Notes under the pieces: model-generated
The model's database searches: none
The model's input: the letters and a program-made list of their open reading frames with translations, nothing else
What the model was told of the DNA's origin: nothing
Part shown: positions 1 through 9,367 of the stretch, piece after piece
How positions within the stretch are numbered: the stretch's first letter is position 1
How the letters are laid out: every line of letters begins with the position of its first letter
Program-made: the position numbers and the translations under genes
Assembly (NCBI GenBank): GCA_016708785.1
Contig: JADJFC010000016.1
Coordinates: forward strand, 124,001 to 188,000
Direction: 5' to 3'
Length of the DNA stretch: 64,000 nt
DNA from: Bacteroidota bacterium
GTDB lineage: Bacteria > Bacteroidota > Bacteroidia > AKYH767-A > 2013-40CM-41-45

Positions 1-842
1 TTGAAACAGTTGCAATAGCAGTGGCAGTATTTTTTTATCCGAAGGACTTGAATGTCTTTTTTGTTGCCATCATTATCACTCGTTTTTTAAATGGGTTCAT
101 TTGCAATCTCCTTGCATACTACGAACTGAAAAAGGAATTGCTGCCACATTTAAGTGCTCCAATGTATCTAATACGCAACGAACGCAAATCGATTTGGGAT
201 TTTATCTTTGGCAATTCAATAGGTAATTCACTAAAGACAATCATAAGTCAGGGTGATATTTTATTACTGGGAATTTTAAGCGGTCCGCAACAAGTAGGTT
301 TTTATGCTGTAGCAAAAAAACTTGCCTATTCCGTTTTGACCTTATCAGATCCGCTTGTTCAATCTATTTATCCGCAGATATCAAAATTGTTAGCTGAGAA
401 GAAGTATAAGGAGATGAAAAACATGCTCGTTCGCATTACTTCTTTTGCTTTGATCCCGGGTCTGTTATTCATTGTTGCAACATTCTTTCTTAATGAGTGG
501 ATAATAAAAACTGTTTATGGCGTGGAATATTTACCGGCCACAACTGCTTTTTTGTATTTTGTTATCGGTGCAGTTCTGGGGGCATCAACTTTCTGGACAT
601 TGCCATTGGTTCAAGGACTGGGTATAGTCAGAATTAGGATTAAAGTTTATATTGCAACGATATTACTCGGCACCACTTTAGCATATCTTCTTGTGCCAAC
701 GATGCATAATTCGGGTATGGCACTCGCATTGCTTATTACCAATATGATGAATATGCTTATCTTCATTTACGTAGCGGAAATGAAAGTAAACAACCTGATT
801 AAAATTCAAGAATCCACACAACCACACCACCATCCATTATGA
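1..842 (+). CDS. Wzx-like polysaccharide flippase, C-terminal part (gene cut by window start)
   Basis: The frame is open to the left edge, so only about the last 280 residues are present. The visible protein is very hydrophobic, with repeated membrane segments (for example the stretches encoded around 440-510, 540-620 and 640-700) and short charged loops. This is the pattern of the C-terminal half of MATE/Wzx (RfbX-type) oligosaccharide flippases, which move lipid-linked repeat units across the inner membrane. Its stop overlaps the start of the next gene by 4 nt (ATGA), so the two are translationally coupled at the head of the visible polysaccharide operon. The family assignment rests on membrane topology and context, not on a unique motif. 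Confidence 0.8.
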   Translation, partial: ETVAIAVAVFFYPKDLNVFFVAIIITRFLNGFICNLLAYYELKKELLPHLSAPMYLIRNERKSIWDFIFGNSIGNSLKTIISQGDILLLGILSGPQQVGFYAVAKKLAYSVLTLSDPLVQSIYPQISKLLAEKKYKEMKNMLVRITSFALIPGLLFIVATFFLNEWIIKTVYGVEYLPATTAFLYFVIGAVLGASTFWTLPLVQGLGIVRIRIKVYIATILLGTTLAYLLVPTMHNSGMALALLITNMMNMLIFIYVAEMKVNNLIKIQESTQPHHHPL

Positions 843-1582
843 TTATCCAATACAAAAAAACAAGTTTTTTAACTCATCCATTTGCGATCCTGAATTTTGT
901 CAGAGGACAAAAGCAGGATCTGCATGAAGCTATGATCGTCCGTGCAGCAAAAACATTGTTAGGGGAAAAATACAATAGCGCAGAAGCAAAAAAATATCTG
1001 GAAGAAATTCGCAACGGCGATTTTGTTCCTATGAATAATTTGCCTGATGTAACATTGCCCGGAAATAAGCCAGTCCATTTGTTTGGCAAATTTTTGTACT
1101 TTATTGTCCGTTGTGCAAAGCCTGCTGTCATGATTGAAACAGGGGTTGCTCATGGTGTTTCTTCCTGGACGATCCTAAATGCAATCCATAAAAATGGCAC
1201 AGGAAAATTATACTCCATTGATTTGCCAAATCTTGATTTAAAAAGTTACAACCCACAAAATATTTCGCAACAAAGTGGTTGGGCTGTTCCGGATACATTA
1301 AGAAAGCATTGGGAATTACAACTTGGTTCATCGAATGAATTACTTCCTGCTCTTGTTCAGAAATTAGGCAAAGTCGATATATTTTTTCACGATAGCGATC
1401 ATTCATACAAAAATATGATGTTCGAATTCAAAGAAGTTTATCCTGCAATAAAAGAAAATGGTCTGATCATTTCTGATGACGTTCACAAGAATGAATCGTT
1501 CCGTGATTTTGTAAACGCTGAAGATATTGTCGGCATTCAGTTCCTTACCAAAGGCGGAGCGGCAGTGAAGAGGAAGGCGTAA
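839..1582 (+). CDS. Class I SAM-dependent methyltransferase (Methyltransf_24 type)
   Basis: This 247-residue soluble protein has a recognisable Rossmann methyltransferase core. The SAM-binding motif I is MIETGVAHGVSSWTIL near residue 100, an acidic strand end follows (YSIDLPN), and the later strands read DIFFHDSDHSY and GLIISDDVH. The HDSDHSY and DDVH patterns are typical of methyltransferase family 24 and cephalosporin-hydroxylase-like enzymes found in polysaccharide clusters. The start overlaps the flippase stop. The likely substrate is a sugar or sugar-linked acceptor, but this is inference from context. About 800 bp without a gene follow, so it probably ends a transcription unit. Confidence 0.82.
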   Translation: MIIQYKKTSFLTHPFAILNFVRGQKQDLHEAMIVRAAKTLLGEKYNSAEAKKYLEEIRNGDFVPMNNLPDVTLPGNKPVHLFGKFLYFIVRCAKPAVMIETGVAHGVSSWTILNAIHKNGTGKLYSIDLPNLDLKSYNPQNISQQSGWAVPDTLRKHWELQLGSSNELLPALVQKLGKVDIFFHDSDHSYKNMMFEFKEVYPAIKENGLIISDDVHKNESFRDFVNAEDIVGIQFLTKGGAAVKRKA

Positions 1583-1833
1583 TTCGTGAATCTTAGTTCA
1601 AAAGATCTGTGGACTCCTCGTGTCCAGGTAGCTATCCCATAGCGTCAACTTAATTATATTTATATCTATTGAAATTAAGTTAGATGTCGCTTACTTTATT
1701 GCCGTCAGCTTTAGCTCAATGTCATTAAGTTCACATTATTCTTAAATTGATTATAATGAGACCACCTTTTTTAAACACAACGGTCAATATCATTATGAAT
1801 AGATTCCAATAAGGAGGAATGACCAATACTCTA

Positions 1834-2009
1834 CCTTAGAAACCGAATAGGTCCTTACAGGATGACCGACATCCGGTAAATTTATGGTGGAAAAAATGAG
1901 AAGAAAAACGCAGGGCTGCCAAAGGCAGCCCTGCGTTTTTCTTCTCATTTTTTCCACCACTATGCGTACTTCATTGGTCATCCTGTAAGGACCTATTCGG
2001 TTTCTAAGG
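1834..2009. repeat. 176-bp nested inverted repeat
   Basis: Two sets of arms are nested. The outer arms 1834-1867 and 1976-2009 are perfect 34-bp inverted copies. The inner arms 1885-1920 and 1924-1959 are perfect 36-bp inverted copies with a 3-nt AAA loop. The 16-17 nt between the arm sets are unpaired on both sides. A near-perfect cruciform of this size is unusual and sits in the middle of the putative MITE. Confidence 0.85.
1885..1959. terminator. Strong bidirectional intrinsic terminator
   Basis: The inner hairpin has a GC-rich stem (CGCAGGGCTGCC, loop AAA, GGCAGCCCTGCG) flanked by an A-run on the left and a T-run on the right. It would therefore give a stem followed by a U-tract when read from either strand. 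It would end transcription from the methyltransferase operon and insulate the DegT operon. It may have arrived as part of the enclosing repeat element. Confidence 0.7.
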
Positions 2010-2326
2010 CAATCAATAGGTTCAAGGCAATCTAGGTTTCTTAAGTAATCATCTCTTTATGGCAATATGGGTTCTCGTTGACTAACAGAAGTAGTACTCA
2101 TTTCCTTTGGAAACTTGTTGCAAATTGAACACAATATAGATCATTGATTTAAATGCATTTTAACTCATTTCAATATGAACATCCATTTATTTTTTATCTT
2201 AAGTTAACGCCTATGCGATAGCAATAGGGATTGTGTTCTTGTGTTAAATTTTCCCATTCTTCAATACAACCTTCCCCAAATTCCCCATTTTCGCACTTTT
2301 TTGAGCCATCATTAAGCAGTTAGGTT

Positions 2327-2347
2327 ACGATTCACGATTCACGATTT
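2327..2347. repeat. Heptanucleotide tandem repeat (ACGATTC, 3 units)
   Basis: Three consecutive 7-bp units lie about 50 bp upstream of the DegT gene. They belong to the scattered family of 7-bp-period intergenic repeats of this window. Confidence 0.8.
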
Positions 2348-2397
2348 ACGTTGTCCCCCTAGTAACTTTCCCTTCAAAAAGGCAGTAAAAACAGGTT

Positions 2398-3495
2398 ATG
2401 CTACCTATTTACCAGCCTTATTTGCCCGCATCTTGCTTGCACTATGCACATGATGCATTAGACTCAACTTGGATCTCCTCACAAGGCGTTTATATCGATA
2501 AAGCCAAAGAGAAATTAAAAGAAATCATTGGCAGTAAATACCTGATACTTGTAAACAATGGAACCTGCGCTACACATATGCTGGCGCTGGGATTGAAATT
2601 CAAATATCCGAATCTCAAGAAGATCATTGTACCCAATAACGTTTATGTTGCTGCATGGAATAGTTTTCTTTTTTCCGGTGGATGGGATTTTGAAGTGATC
2701 GATGCAGATGTCAATACCTGGAATATCGATCATTCGAAAATAAAAGGTACAGGAAAAGATACAGCGTTTTTAGCAGTGCATAATCTTGGGAATATCATTA
2801 ATGTTCCTGCACTGAAAAAGAAATTTCCGGATATGATCATTGTCGAAGACAATTGTGAAGGATTATTCGGAACATATGATGGAAAATATTCCGGTACGGA
2901 ATCACTAATTTCATCACTCTCGTTTTTCGGAAATAAAACCATTACCAGCGGTGAAGGTGGAGCTGTTTTAACAGCCGATGAAGGGATCTTCGAATACCTG
3001 AACTCTATTCGAGGACAAGGCCAATCAAGTCAGCGATATATTCATGATAAACTTGGATATAATTACCGTATGACAAATATTCAGGCAGCTTTGCTCTATG
3101 GGCAATTGATGATCCTTGATGAGATCAGAGAGAAGAAATCAGCTGTATTTGAATTATACAAAAGTGAATTGTCGGGTGTAGATGAAATTTCGTTTCAGAA
3201 AACAGAGGGTGGAACAGAGCATGCAGAATGGATGTTTGGACTTCGATTCAATAAATTCGATTTTGTAAAAAAGAGAATGCTCGAATTATTCTTATTCGAA
3301 AATAATATTGAAACACGACCGATGTTCTACAGCATTAATCAACATGCGCATCTTTCGACAATAAAAAGTGATAATACAGTTGCTGACCTGTTGAATCACC
3401 AGTGTCTGATACTTCCAAGTTTCCCTGAACTTACCAGAAGCCAGATACTGACTGTCACACGGAAGATCAAAGATTTTCTTCGAACATCTAAATAA
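2398..3495 (+). CDS. DegT/DnrJ/EryC1/StrS-family sugar aminotransferase
   Basis: This 365-residue PLP-dependent aminotransferase would convert a keto-sugar nucleotide to the amino sugar. The family signature is clear: an N-terminal substrate segment (YQPYLPAS), NNGTCATHMLALG for phosphate and cofactor binding, VEDNCEGLFG for the acidic residue that contacts the pyridine ring, and SLSFFGNKTITSGEGG with the Schiff-base lysine at Lys180. The later YNYRMTNIQAALLYGQL is also standard. The length is normal. Two acyltransferase-like genes follow within a few bases, which suggests the product is an N-acylated amino sugar for the surface polymer. The exact sugar cannot be told from sequence. Confidence 0.93.
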   Translation: MLPIYQPYLPASCLHYAHDALDSTWISSQGVYIDKAKEKLKEIIGSKYLILVNNGTCATHMLALGLKFKYPNLKKIIVPNNVYVAAWNSFLFSGGWDFEVIDADVNTWNIDHSKIKGTGKDTAFLAVHNLGNIINVPALKKKFPDMIIVEDNCEGLFGTYDGKYSGTESLISSLSFFGNKTITSGEGGAVLTADEGIFEYLNSIRGQGQSSQRYIHDKLGYNYRMTNIQAALLYGQLMILDEIREKKSAVFELYKSELSGVDEISFQKTEGGTEHAEWMFGLRFNKFDFVKKRMLELFLFENNIETRPMFYSINQHAHLSTIKSDNTVADLLNHQCLILPSFPELTRSQILTVTRKIKDFLRTSK

Positions 3496-3501
3496 TCGAT
3501 T

Positions 3502-4597
3502 GTGATTTCTGCATCTGAAAAAATTTCTGTCCTTACATGTGCCGATAAGGTTCGTTGGGACGGTTTTTATAATCGGCTTCCGGCAGTTTTACGTGACATC
3601 AATTATTCATTCGATTATAATTTCCTTTTCGAGAAAAATGGCGACGGTGAGATCCGTCTTTTTGTTTTTCAAAAGGACAGCGATATTTATTTTTATCCGT
3701 TTTTGGTAAGAACTGTTTTTGTCAACAATGAAAAAACTGAATACAAAGACATTGAAACTGTCTATGGATATACCGGGCCAATAACAACAAGTAACGACCC
3801 GCGATTTATCAGTGAAGCAGATAAAGAATTCTGCAATTATTGTGTTTCTGAAAAGATCATTACAGAGTTTATTCGTTTCAATCCGCTGTTGCAAAACCAA
3901 AAAGTTCTGAAACTCAATTCCTTCTATAACGTTGATCGCTCTGCGTGATTATGTTTCGGTAGAACTTACGGAAAGCAAAGAAAAAATATTCGCCGGCTTT
4001 TCATCACAAAACAGAAATAAGATCCGTAAAGCCGAGAAAGCAGGAGTGACAATAGATTATGACTCAGTGTGTTTGCGATTCAAGGAATTCGTTTCTATTT
4101 ATCTTGAAAACATGAAGCGACTTCAGGTAGCTAAAATGTATTATTTCAGTCCGGCTTTTTTTGAAGGATTAAAAACACTTGCCAAAACTTCCGGTATTCT
4201 GATCAATGCAATTGAAGATGGAAATGTGATTGGTTCAACAGTCTTTCTTAAAGGTAAAACTTTTGGACATTATTTCCTTTCATCTGCCACAGAAAAAGGC
4301 AGAAGTCATGCTGTGTCAAATCTAATGCTCCATCATGGAATTTTATGGGCCAAAGAGAACGGGCTTCATTCGATTCATTTGGGTGGTGGAGTCTCGGCAG
4401 AAGAGAGTGATCCATTGTTGGTTTTCAAGAAGAATTTCTCGGAAAAAACGGTTAAATTCTTTATTGGAAAGCGAATTCACGATGAAAAAGCCTATAATAG
4501 CATAGTGCAACAGTGGGATGAAAAACACCCTGTTGAAGCTGTTAAATATAAATTTATCTTGCAGCGTTATCGCTTCAAAGAAGAAGACTTACTATGA
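3502..4597 (+). CDS. FemAB/BioF2-like GNAT acyltransferase, frameshifted near 3935
   Basis: Two overlapping reading frames form one protein. The first (GTG start at 3502, 6 nt after the DegT stop) ends in SFYNV. The second picks up at IALRDYVSVELT, so a single-base indel near 3935 joins about 365 residues. The C-terminal part has the FemAB/Acetyltransf_6 pattern: NRNKIRKAEKAGV, then IYLENMKRLQVAKMYYF, then GNVIGSTVFL, and HLGGGVSAEESDPLLVFKKNFS near the end. Such proteins transfer acyl or aminoacyl groups and are common in polysaccharide clusters. The position after an aminotransferase suggests acylation of the new amino group. The break is more likely a sequence error than decay, since both halves are intact. 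Confidence 0.72.
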
Positions 4598-5131
4598 GTT
4601 TGGAAAAAGAAAAAAATTCAATTCGTTTACGTGCGCTCACGATGGATGATGCCCGCATCACCTGGAAATGGCGCAATCAGGAAGAGGTACGTAATGACTT
4701 CAGTGGACATCCTTTCCTGTAAGTTACGAAGAAGAGCTATCGTGGTATGGAAGAATATCAAGGTGAATTTTCCGAATACAAGTTTCGGAGTAGAGGAGGT
4801 GAAAGCATCTTCTCTGGTAGGTATGACTTTTTTAAAGAATATCAATATGATCTTTCGTCATGCTGAGTTTTCAATTCTGATCGATTCTGCTCAGAAAGGA
4901 AAAGGTTATGGCAAAGAAGCATGTTACAAAACATTGGAATTTGGTTTTCGTCATTTAGGATTGAATAAGATCTATCTTAAAGTTCGAACCGATAATACTT
5001 CTGCTATACGAATTTATGAAGCATGTGGATTTAAAGTGGAAGGCACCCTTCGAGAGGACATTTATAAACAAGGAAAATTTGCGGATCAATTTTATATGGG
5101 AATATTGGTGAGTGAATTTGAAAAACTCTGA
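4594..5131 (+). CDS. RimJ/RimL (PseH)-like GNAT N-acetyltransferase with two frame breaks
   Basis: The start ATG at 4594 overlaps the preceding stop (ATGA). Frame 1 encodes SIRLRALTMDDARITWKWRN, which resembles the start of PseH/RimL-type acetyltransferases. The reading continues after about 4720 in frame 3 (SYEEELSWYGRIS) and after about 4780 in frame 2. That last segment has the acetyl-CoA-binding loop GKGYGKEA and the motif RTDNTSAIRIYEACGF. At least two indels are therefore needed to restore one protein of about 178 residues. In the DegT-GNAT context it probably acetylates a sugar nucleotide. It could be a pseudogene, but the well-kept motifs in all three segments favour base-calling errors. 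Confidence 0.7.
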
Positions 5132-5149
5132 TCTTCCTTTTAATCACAC

Positions 5150-6264
5150 ATGAGCGAAAAGCCACTTTCAGTTTACGTTTACTCTCCTTTCTGTTTATTG
5201 AGGCCCACTACCAACCGTATTTTTGATATGCGGATGTGCGATAGCATGGCTGTCAATGGAGCAAATGTTGTGATCGTGTATCCGTTTACTTACATGAAGG
5301 AAAATATCAGAAGAAGTGAGATCCCCGCTTGTTATGGCTTAAAAAGTAAATTCAAGACGAGGATGCAATTTACCTGGCTGCTTGAAAATTCGCCTTCCTG
5401 GTATCGTTTTATAATGATGATGACTGCATTTACTTTGTCGTCTATGCGAATTGCGTTTGAAAGATTGTTCGCGTCAAATGAAGCGGTTATCATGTCGCGC
5501 GATGCAAAATCGTTGATACCGGCCATTCTCATTCGTAAACTCACCGGTAAATTGCTGAAAACAAAAATCGTTTTCGTGGCAGCGGAAGTAAAAAATAAGC
5601 CTATTTATAAATGGGTAGTCAGAAATTCAGATGGTGTTTTTGCAGGCGTTACAACCACACGAGATGCTATTATGCAAATGATTGTTCAAAGGAACAATCC
5701 AGAAAAAATATTGGCTACAATGACTCAGCGCCATTGATAGTTTATACAGGAAAACTTGGATTAGATGTTCTCGAATTAAAATACATATTGAAAGCAGCAA
5801 AGCTTCTTCCGAATTACAAATTCCTTTTCACCGGTGGCCGCGAAAGCGCAGTTCAAAAAGTAAAAGAGTATTGCAAAGAGTTAGGAGTGGAGAATGCCAT
5901 CTTCACAGGATTCTTCAACGACAGTACAGCCGTAAGAAATTATCAGCTGGCCGGTGATGTATTAGTAAGTTATTACACCTCAAATGACCATCTTATAGAA
6001 TTCAATTATCCACAGAAGATAAATGAATACATGTCAACAGGCAATCCAATCATCACTCCCGATTTTCCTGCAACACAAGACGTACTCACAAATAAGAATG
6101 TATTTTTCGTAGCTCCGGACAGCGAACATGCTTTGGCGAATGGCATCAAACATTTGATAGAAAATCCGGAAGTCGGCGCCCAACTAGCCGCTCAAGCCAA
6201 AGAAGACATTAAGTCATTGACGTTTGATAGTAAAACAAAAGATTGCTTTTGTTGGGCATACTAG
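5150..6264 (+). CDS. GT-B fold glycosyltransferase, frameshifted near 5712
   Basis: The first frame (ATG at 5150) encodes an N-terminal domain starting LSVYVYSPFCLLRPTTNR and ends in a run of six A. The second frame continues NIGYNDSAPLIVYTGKLG. Adding one A to the run at about 5705-5711 joins them as PEKNIGYNDS. The C-terminal domain has GT4-type features: PLIVYTGKLGLDVLEL, FLFTGGRE, AIFTGFF and YPQKINEYMSTGNPIIT, a variant of the nucleotide-sugar site. The last few residues may also be off frame. It would add one sugar to the lipid-linked repeat unit at the inner membrane. Donor and acceptor are unknown. Confidence 0.75.
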
Positions 6265-6344
6265 GAAATTAACTTATAACTAATAACTAATATCGAATAA
6301 ATAATAGCCTACAAAGAATATTAAATTCCAATTAGAAACGCTAT

Positions 6345-6379
6345 CGATTCACGAATTTCGATTCACGATTCACGAATTA
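6345..6379. repeat. Heptanucleotide tandem repeat (CGATTCA type, 5 units)
   Basis: Five consecutive 7-bp units (CGATTCA, CGAATTT, CGATTCA, CGATTCA, CGAATTA) fill the gap between the convergent glycosyltransferase and TylF-like genes and touch the end of the latter. Another run, TAACTAA-type with three units, lies at 6270-6290. Confidence 0.8.
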
Positions 6380-7144
6380 CACAATAACAATATACGACTG
6401 ATAATGACTGAACGGACTCCGTTTAATAGAGTATTTATCGAGTCCAAGTACTTCGCGAAGTGCGATTGTTTCGCCAGGGAATTTCGGTTGATTTAATTCG
6501 TCAAAAACAAGGATCGATCCTTTAGTAAGATGTGGTTTGATAAGTTCCAGACAATTTTTTGTTGGTTCGTAAATATCAAAGTCAAAGTAGGCAAGTGAGA
6601 TTATCGTTTCCGGATGATACTTCAGATATTTTGCAAGTTCAATACTAGCGTCGCCTTCGATCAATTCAAATTTTTTCATGTGGTCAAGCGGGCTCTCTTT
6701 TTCAAGATTGCTAAGCACTTTGTCGAGATAAACTTTGTAATCGGCAGCAACATTATAAGCACCTTTCATTGCGTACAATTCAATACCATCTTTAGCATGA
6801 ATAGAAGGAAAGCCATTCCATGTGTCAAAGCCTAATATTTTTCTGCTGTAATTGAATGGTTCATAAATTGAACGAAGAGATTGAAAGATATTTATGTTTT
6901 GTCCCCATCGTACTCCGAATTCCATGATCACACCATGAATCTCAATATTCTTCTGATAAATATCGTTCAGGAAAAGAAATTTTTTCAGATCGGCCGGATT
7001 TAGAAAAAGGCCGAGGTTGCGAAGGAGTTCATCTTTTGGAAGTGTACACTTCTCGAATAAACTGATTAGATCAGTTCTGTTTTCCGCTTGTTTGTCAGAA
7101 ACAATGCTGGGAGCAATAATCAATTCTTTGTTTTTCGAGTCCAT
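6377..7144 (-). CDS. TylF/MycF-family (macrocin O-methyltransferase-like) SAM methyltransferase
   Basis: This 255-residue protein lies alone on the minus strand between plus-strand polysaccharide genes. TylF-family marks are visible: VIMEFGVRWGQNI for SAM binding near residue 75, ILGFDTWNGFPSIHAKDG next, then LAYFDFDIYEPTKNCLELI and GSILVFDELNQPKFPGE, where the acidic cluster matches the metal-binding residues of the family. Such enzymes O-methylate sugar hydroxyls. A methylated non-reducing sugar is a plausible chain cap or decoration here, but that is inference. The opposite orientation and a 450-bp upstream gap suggest its own promoter and possibly separate acquisition. Confidence 0.85.
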   Translation of the reverse strand: MDSKNKELIIAPSIVSDKQAENRTDLISLFEKCTLPKDELLRNLGLFLNPADLKKFLFLNDIYQKNIEIHGVIMEFGVRWGQNINIFQSLRSIYEPFNYSRKILGFDTWNGFPSIHAKDGIELYAMKGAYNVAADYKVYLDKVLSNLEKESPLDHMKKFELIEGDASIELAKYLKYHPETIISLAYFDFDIYEPTKNCLELIKPHLTKGSILVFDELNQPKFPGETIALREVLGLDKYSIKRSPFSHYQSYIVIV

Positions 7145-7534
7145 GAAATCATCCTTTTCTTAACCGCAAGTTATCCGGGGTTACAATACAAGTCAAATAA
7201 ATTTTATTATCCCCTGGAATTCAAGGATTCTGTAACATTTGACGCTATTAATCATATAAAAATAGTTCTTATTTACTGTAAAGTAAAGGCCTTGGAATGA
7301 TTAATTTTGTGTTTTCCACTGATTGGTCATTTTAACTCCGCAAACGGAGCTTTATTGGAAGCGAATAGGAAAGAAAAGTTATGGTTACCGGACAAAAACG
7401 CATTTATTTCTTGAATCGATATATAAACGGAGGGTACTTTACACCCTCCGGTGGGATGTTGTCAGTTTTTGCTCCTAATCTCTTGTTTCATAGAAATTCT
7501 GCAGTCATCTGCAAGTTGTATAGCGGTCATAATC
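7145..7534. other. Divergent intergenic region with promoter-like and hairpin elements
   Basis: No gene is supported here. A -7-like box TAATTTTG lies at 7303-7310 on the plus strand. A 7-bp stem (GGAGGGT, 7429-7435, with ACCCTCC, 7443-7449) lies further down. The region probably carries the promoters for the divergent TylF-like and nucleotidyltransferase genes. Confidence 0.4.
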
Positions 7535-7595
7535 ATGTTTCGAGTTCAAACCGGAAACGATCAGTATTCCGGAATATTCCGGCGCCAATCAACAT

Positions 7596-8399
7596 GTGAA
7601 ACAGCTCATCAAAGAACTTGGTCCTTTAAAGTCAGCTTTGAAAGCGGCAATCGTTCATGGTAGCATTGCAACCGGCGAAGAGATTGAGTACAGTGATTTT
7701 GATGGGATGATCATTCTTTCAAAAGAAACTGTAAATAATAAAAAGCAATTGGCTGAAGTTGCTTTCAGATTACATCAACTCAGGAAGATCATGCATCAGA
7801 TCGATCCGTTTCAGCATCATGGTTGGTTTGTGATTTCAGAATACGACCTTGCTAATTACCCTGAATGGTTTCTTCCAACTGCTGTTTTATATCACTCGAA
7901 ATCGTTGACAGGACCCGTGAATCTCGAAATTACTACTCAAGTGACTCCTGACGTAGATTTCAAAAAATCCTTTTTGCGACTTTGTGATAGCCTCAAACGC
8001 AAACTTTCCAGCAGTAAGTCAGACTGGAATTTGTATCAGCTCAAATCGATCTTCAGCGAGTTCATGATGTTGCCTTCAGCATATGTTCAGGCCAGAGATG
8101 AGAAAGGTGTTTTCAAGAAATACAGTTTTGCTGAAATGCGGAAAGATTTTAATGATGAGGAATTTGCAGTAATGGATGAAGTGTCGAATATCCGTTTGAA
8201 CTGGATCTATGATCTGACTGAAAAGCAAAGCAAATATTTTGAACGTATCGATTTCTTAAGTTGGAAAGGACGTCAAACAATAGAACTTAATACACCGGTG
8301 TTTATTGAAATGTCAATGAATAACGGTTTGTTTTCAAGAATGAATAATTTCACTGCTCTGGTGAAGCATGCTATTCTTAATCGAAAAGGAAATGTCTAA
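7596..8399 (+). CDS. Nucleotidyltransferase-fold protein (first of tandem pair)
   Basis: This is a protein of at least 267 residues. It carries HGSIATGEEIEYSDFDGMIIL near its N terminus, the GS...SDxD signature of the DNA polymerase beta-type (MNT/KNT) nucleotidyltransferase fold, with two metal-binding aspartates. The called start is GTG 7596, but the same frame is open upstream to about 7536 and reads FEFKPETISIPEYSGANQH. An ATG at 7535 lies one base out of that frame, so a single extra T in ATGTTTCG may hide the true start. The gene overlaps its neighbour, a second protein of the same fold, by 8 nt. The substrate is unknown; transfer of a nucleotide to a sugar, lipid or protein are all possible. 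Confidence 0.68.
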   Translation: MKQLIKELGPLKSALKAAIVHGSIATGEEIEYSDFDGMIILSKETVNNKKQLAEVAFRLHQLRKIMHQIDPFQHHGWFVISEYDLANYPEWFLPTAVLYHSKSLTGPVNLEITTQVTPDVDFKKSFLRLCDSLKRKLSSSKSDWNLYQLKSIFSEFMMLPSAYVQARDEKGVFKKYSFAEMRKDFNDEEFAVMDEVSNIRLNWIYDLTEKQSKYFERIDFLSWKGRQTIELNTPVFIEMSMNNGLFSRMNNFTALVKHAILNRKGNV

Positions 8400-9363
8400 A
8401 TATTCCCTGATCGATCTTCCGGTATATGTACAACCGGAGTTGTATGAGATAAATATTTCTCAGGTAGCTTCTGCATTGATGAACCATGGTAAGGTTGAAA
8501 GTGTTTACAGAATAGGAAGTGTTACCGCGCCAGGTATTTCTGATCTGGATATGCTTGTTGTTTTTAAGGATGGCGCTTCTACTAATCATGATCCATTGAA
8601 GAAACTCGATGATAAAGGCCACTACTTATTTGTTCACCGTCTCTTTGGAGTTTCTGTAAGTCATTTTCAAAATGCACTTGGCTTGGCACAGTTTCACAAC
8701 TATCGACTTATCGGTGGAAGTGATACCAGAACTGAAGCAACATTGACTCCGGAGGATGATGGTCTGGTTAAAGTACAGACAGCATTGGAGTTCATGGTGA
8801 AGATGTATATGGTATTGAATTTTCAAAAGGAGTACCGGATAATCAAAGTGCGTGCATTTTTACTTGAAGCAAGGGCAATGGAATATGATCTACAGTATCT
8901 TGGTATAACATCCGGCCCTCTGTTCGATGTCGTCAATGAAATAATTGACTTGAGGAAGAAATGGTTTTTATCTGAAACCAACAGTTTGAAAATCGAAGAC
9001 CTTTTTGATCGTTTCAATAAGTATCTCACAGCATTTCTTGGAGAAGTACTTTTGAAAGAGAAATTCTATACGCCACATTTGTCACAAGGGAAGTTTGTGA
9101 AGAATGTAAAATGGTCAAACGGAGAATCACTATCTCTTGCAAAAAGCGGAATTCCGTTTCCGGCTTTTTTAGCCGGACTTTTTCATAGAAGGTATTTTAA
9201 TATGATGAATAAATTGACGGGCTTTACTATTAAACTGCCTGTACATAATGATCCGCCATCTATTCTTGAACAAAGATTTTCTTTGCTTCAGGAAATGAAA
9301 GAATATAATAAAAAGCACATTCCTGAATTTATGGCTCCGGGTTCAAGTTTAAATCTCGGATAG
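8392..9363 (+). CDS. Nucleotidyltransferase-fold protein (second of tandem pair)
   Basis: The best start is ATG 8392 (MSKYSLIDLPVYVQPELYE), inside the stop region of the preceding gene; upstream in-frame starts would give an unlikely leader. The protein has about 323 residues and carries VYRIGSVTAPGISDLDMLVVF, a second GS...SDxD nucleotidyltransferase signature. The remainder is helical and charged with no other motif I recognise. The tight overlap with the gene before and a 4-nt gap to the glycosyltransferase after place it in the polysaccharide operon. A paired, diverged arrangement suggests a heteromer or sequential reactions; this is inference. Confidence 0.65.
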   Translation: MSKYSLIDLPVYVQPELYEINISQVASALMNHGKVESVYRIGSVTAPGISDLDMLVVFKDGASTNHDPLKKLDDKGHYLFVHRLFGVSVSHFQNALGLAQFHNYRLIGGSDTRTEATLTPEDDGLVKVQTALEFMVKMYMVLNFQKEYRIIKVRAFLLEARAMEYDLQYLGITSGPLFDVVNEIIDLRKKWFLSETNSLKIEDLFDRFNKYLTAFLGEVLLKEKFYTPHLSQGKFVKNVKWSNGESLSLAKSGIPFPAFLAGLFHRRYFNMMNKLTGFTIKLPVHNDPPSILEQRFSLLQEMKEYNKKHIPEFMAPGSSLNLG

Positions 9364-9367
9364 TAAT

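Larger units (their letters stand above)
1631..2222. mobile_element. Putative non-autonomous MITE-like element with terminal inverted repeats
   Basis: The gene-free stretch between the methyltransferase and the DegT gene is bounded by an inverted repeat. The left end is 1631-1653 (GCTATCCCATAGCGTCAACT then TAA). The right end is 2199-2222, whose reverse complement matches with two substitutions and one inserted base. The enclosed 0.55 kb has no credible coding region but holds a large nested hairpin at 1834-2009. Terminal inverted repeats, lack of a transposase and intergenic position fit a MITE or a remnant insertion sequence. No clear target-site duplication was found, so this remains tentative. 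Confidence 0.45.

Noticed and set aside
1793..1981. A 62-residue minus-strand frame
   Set aside because: It lies entirely on the nested hairpin, so its sequence is dictated by the inverted repeat and not by coding selection.
7381..7599. A 72-residue frame upstream of the first nucleotidyltransferase
   Set aside because: Its end overlaps the probable true N terminus in another frame and its text has no protein-like pattern.
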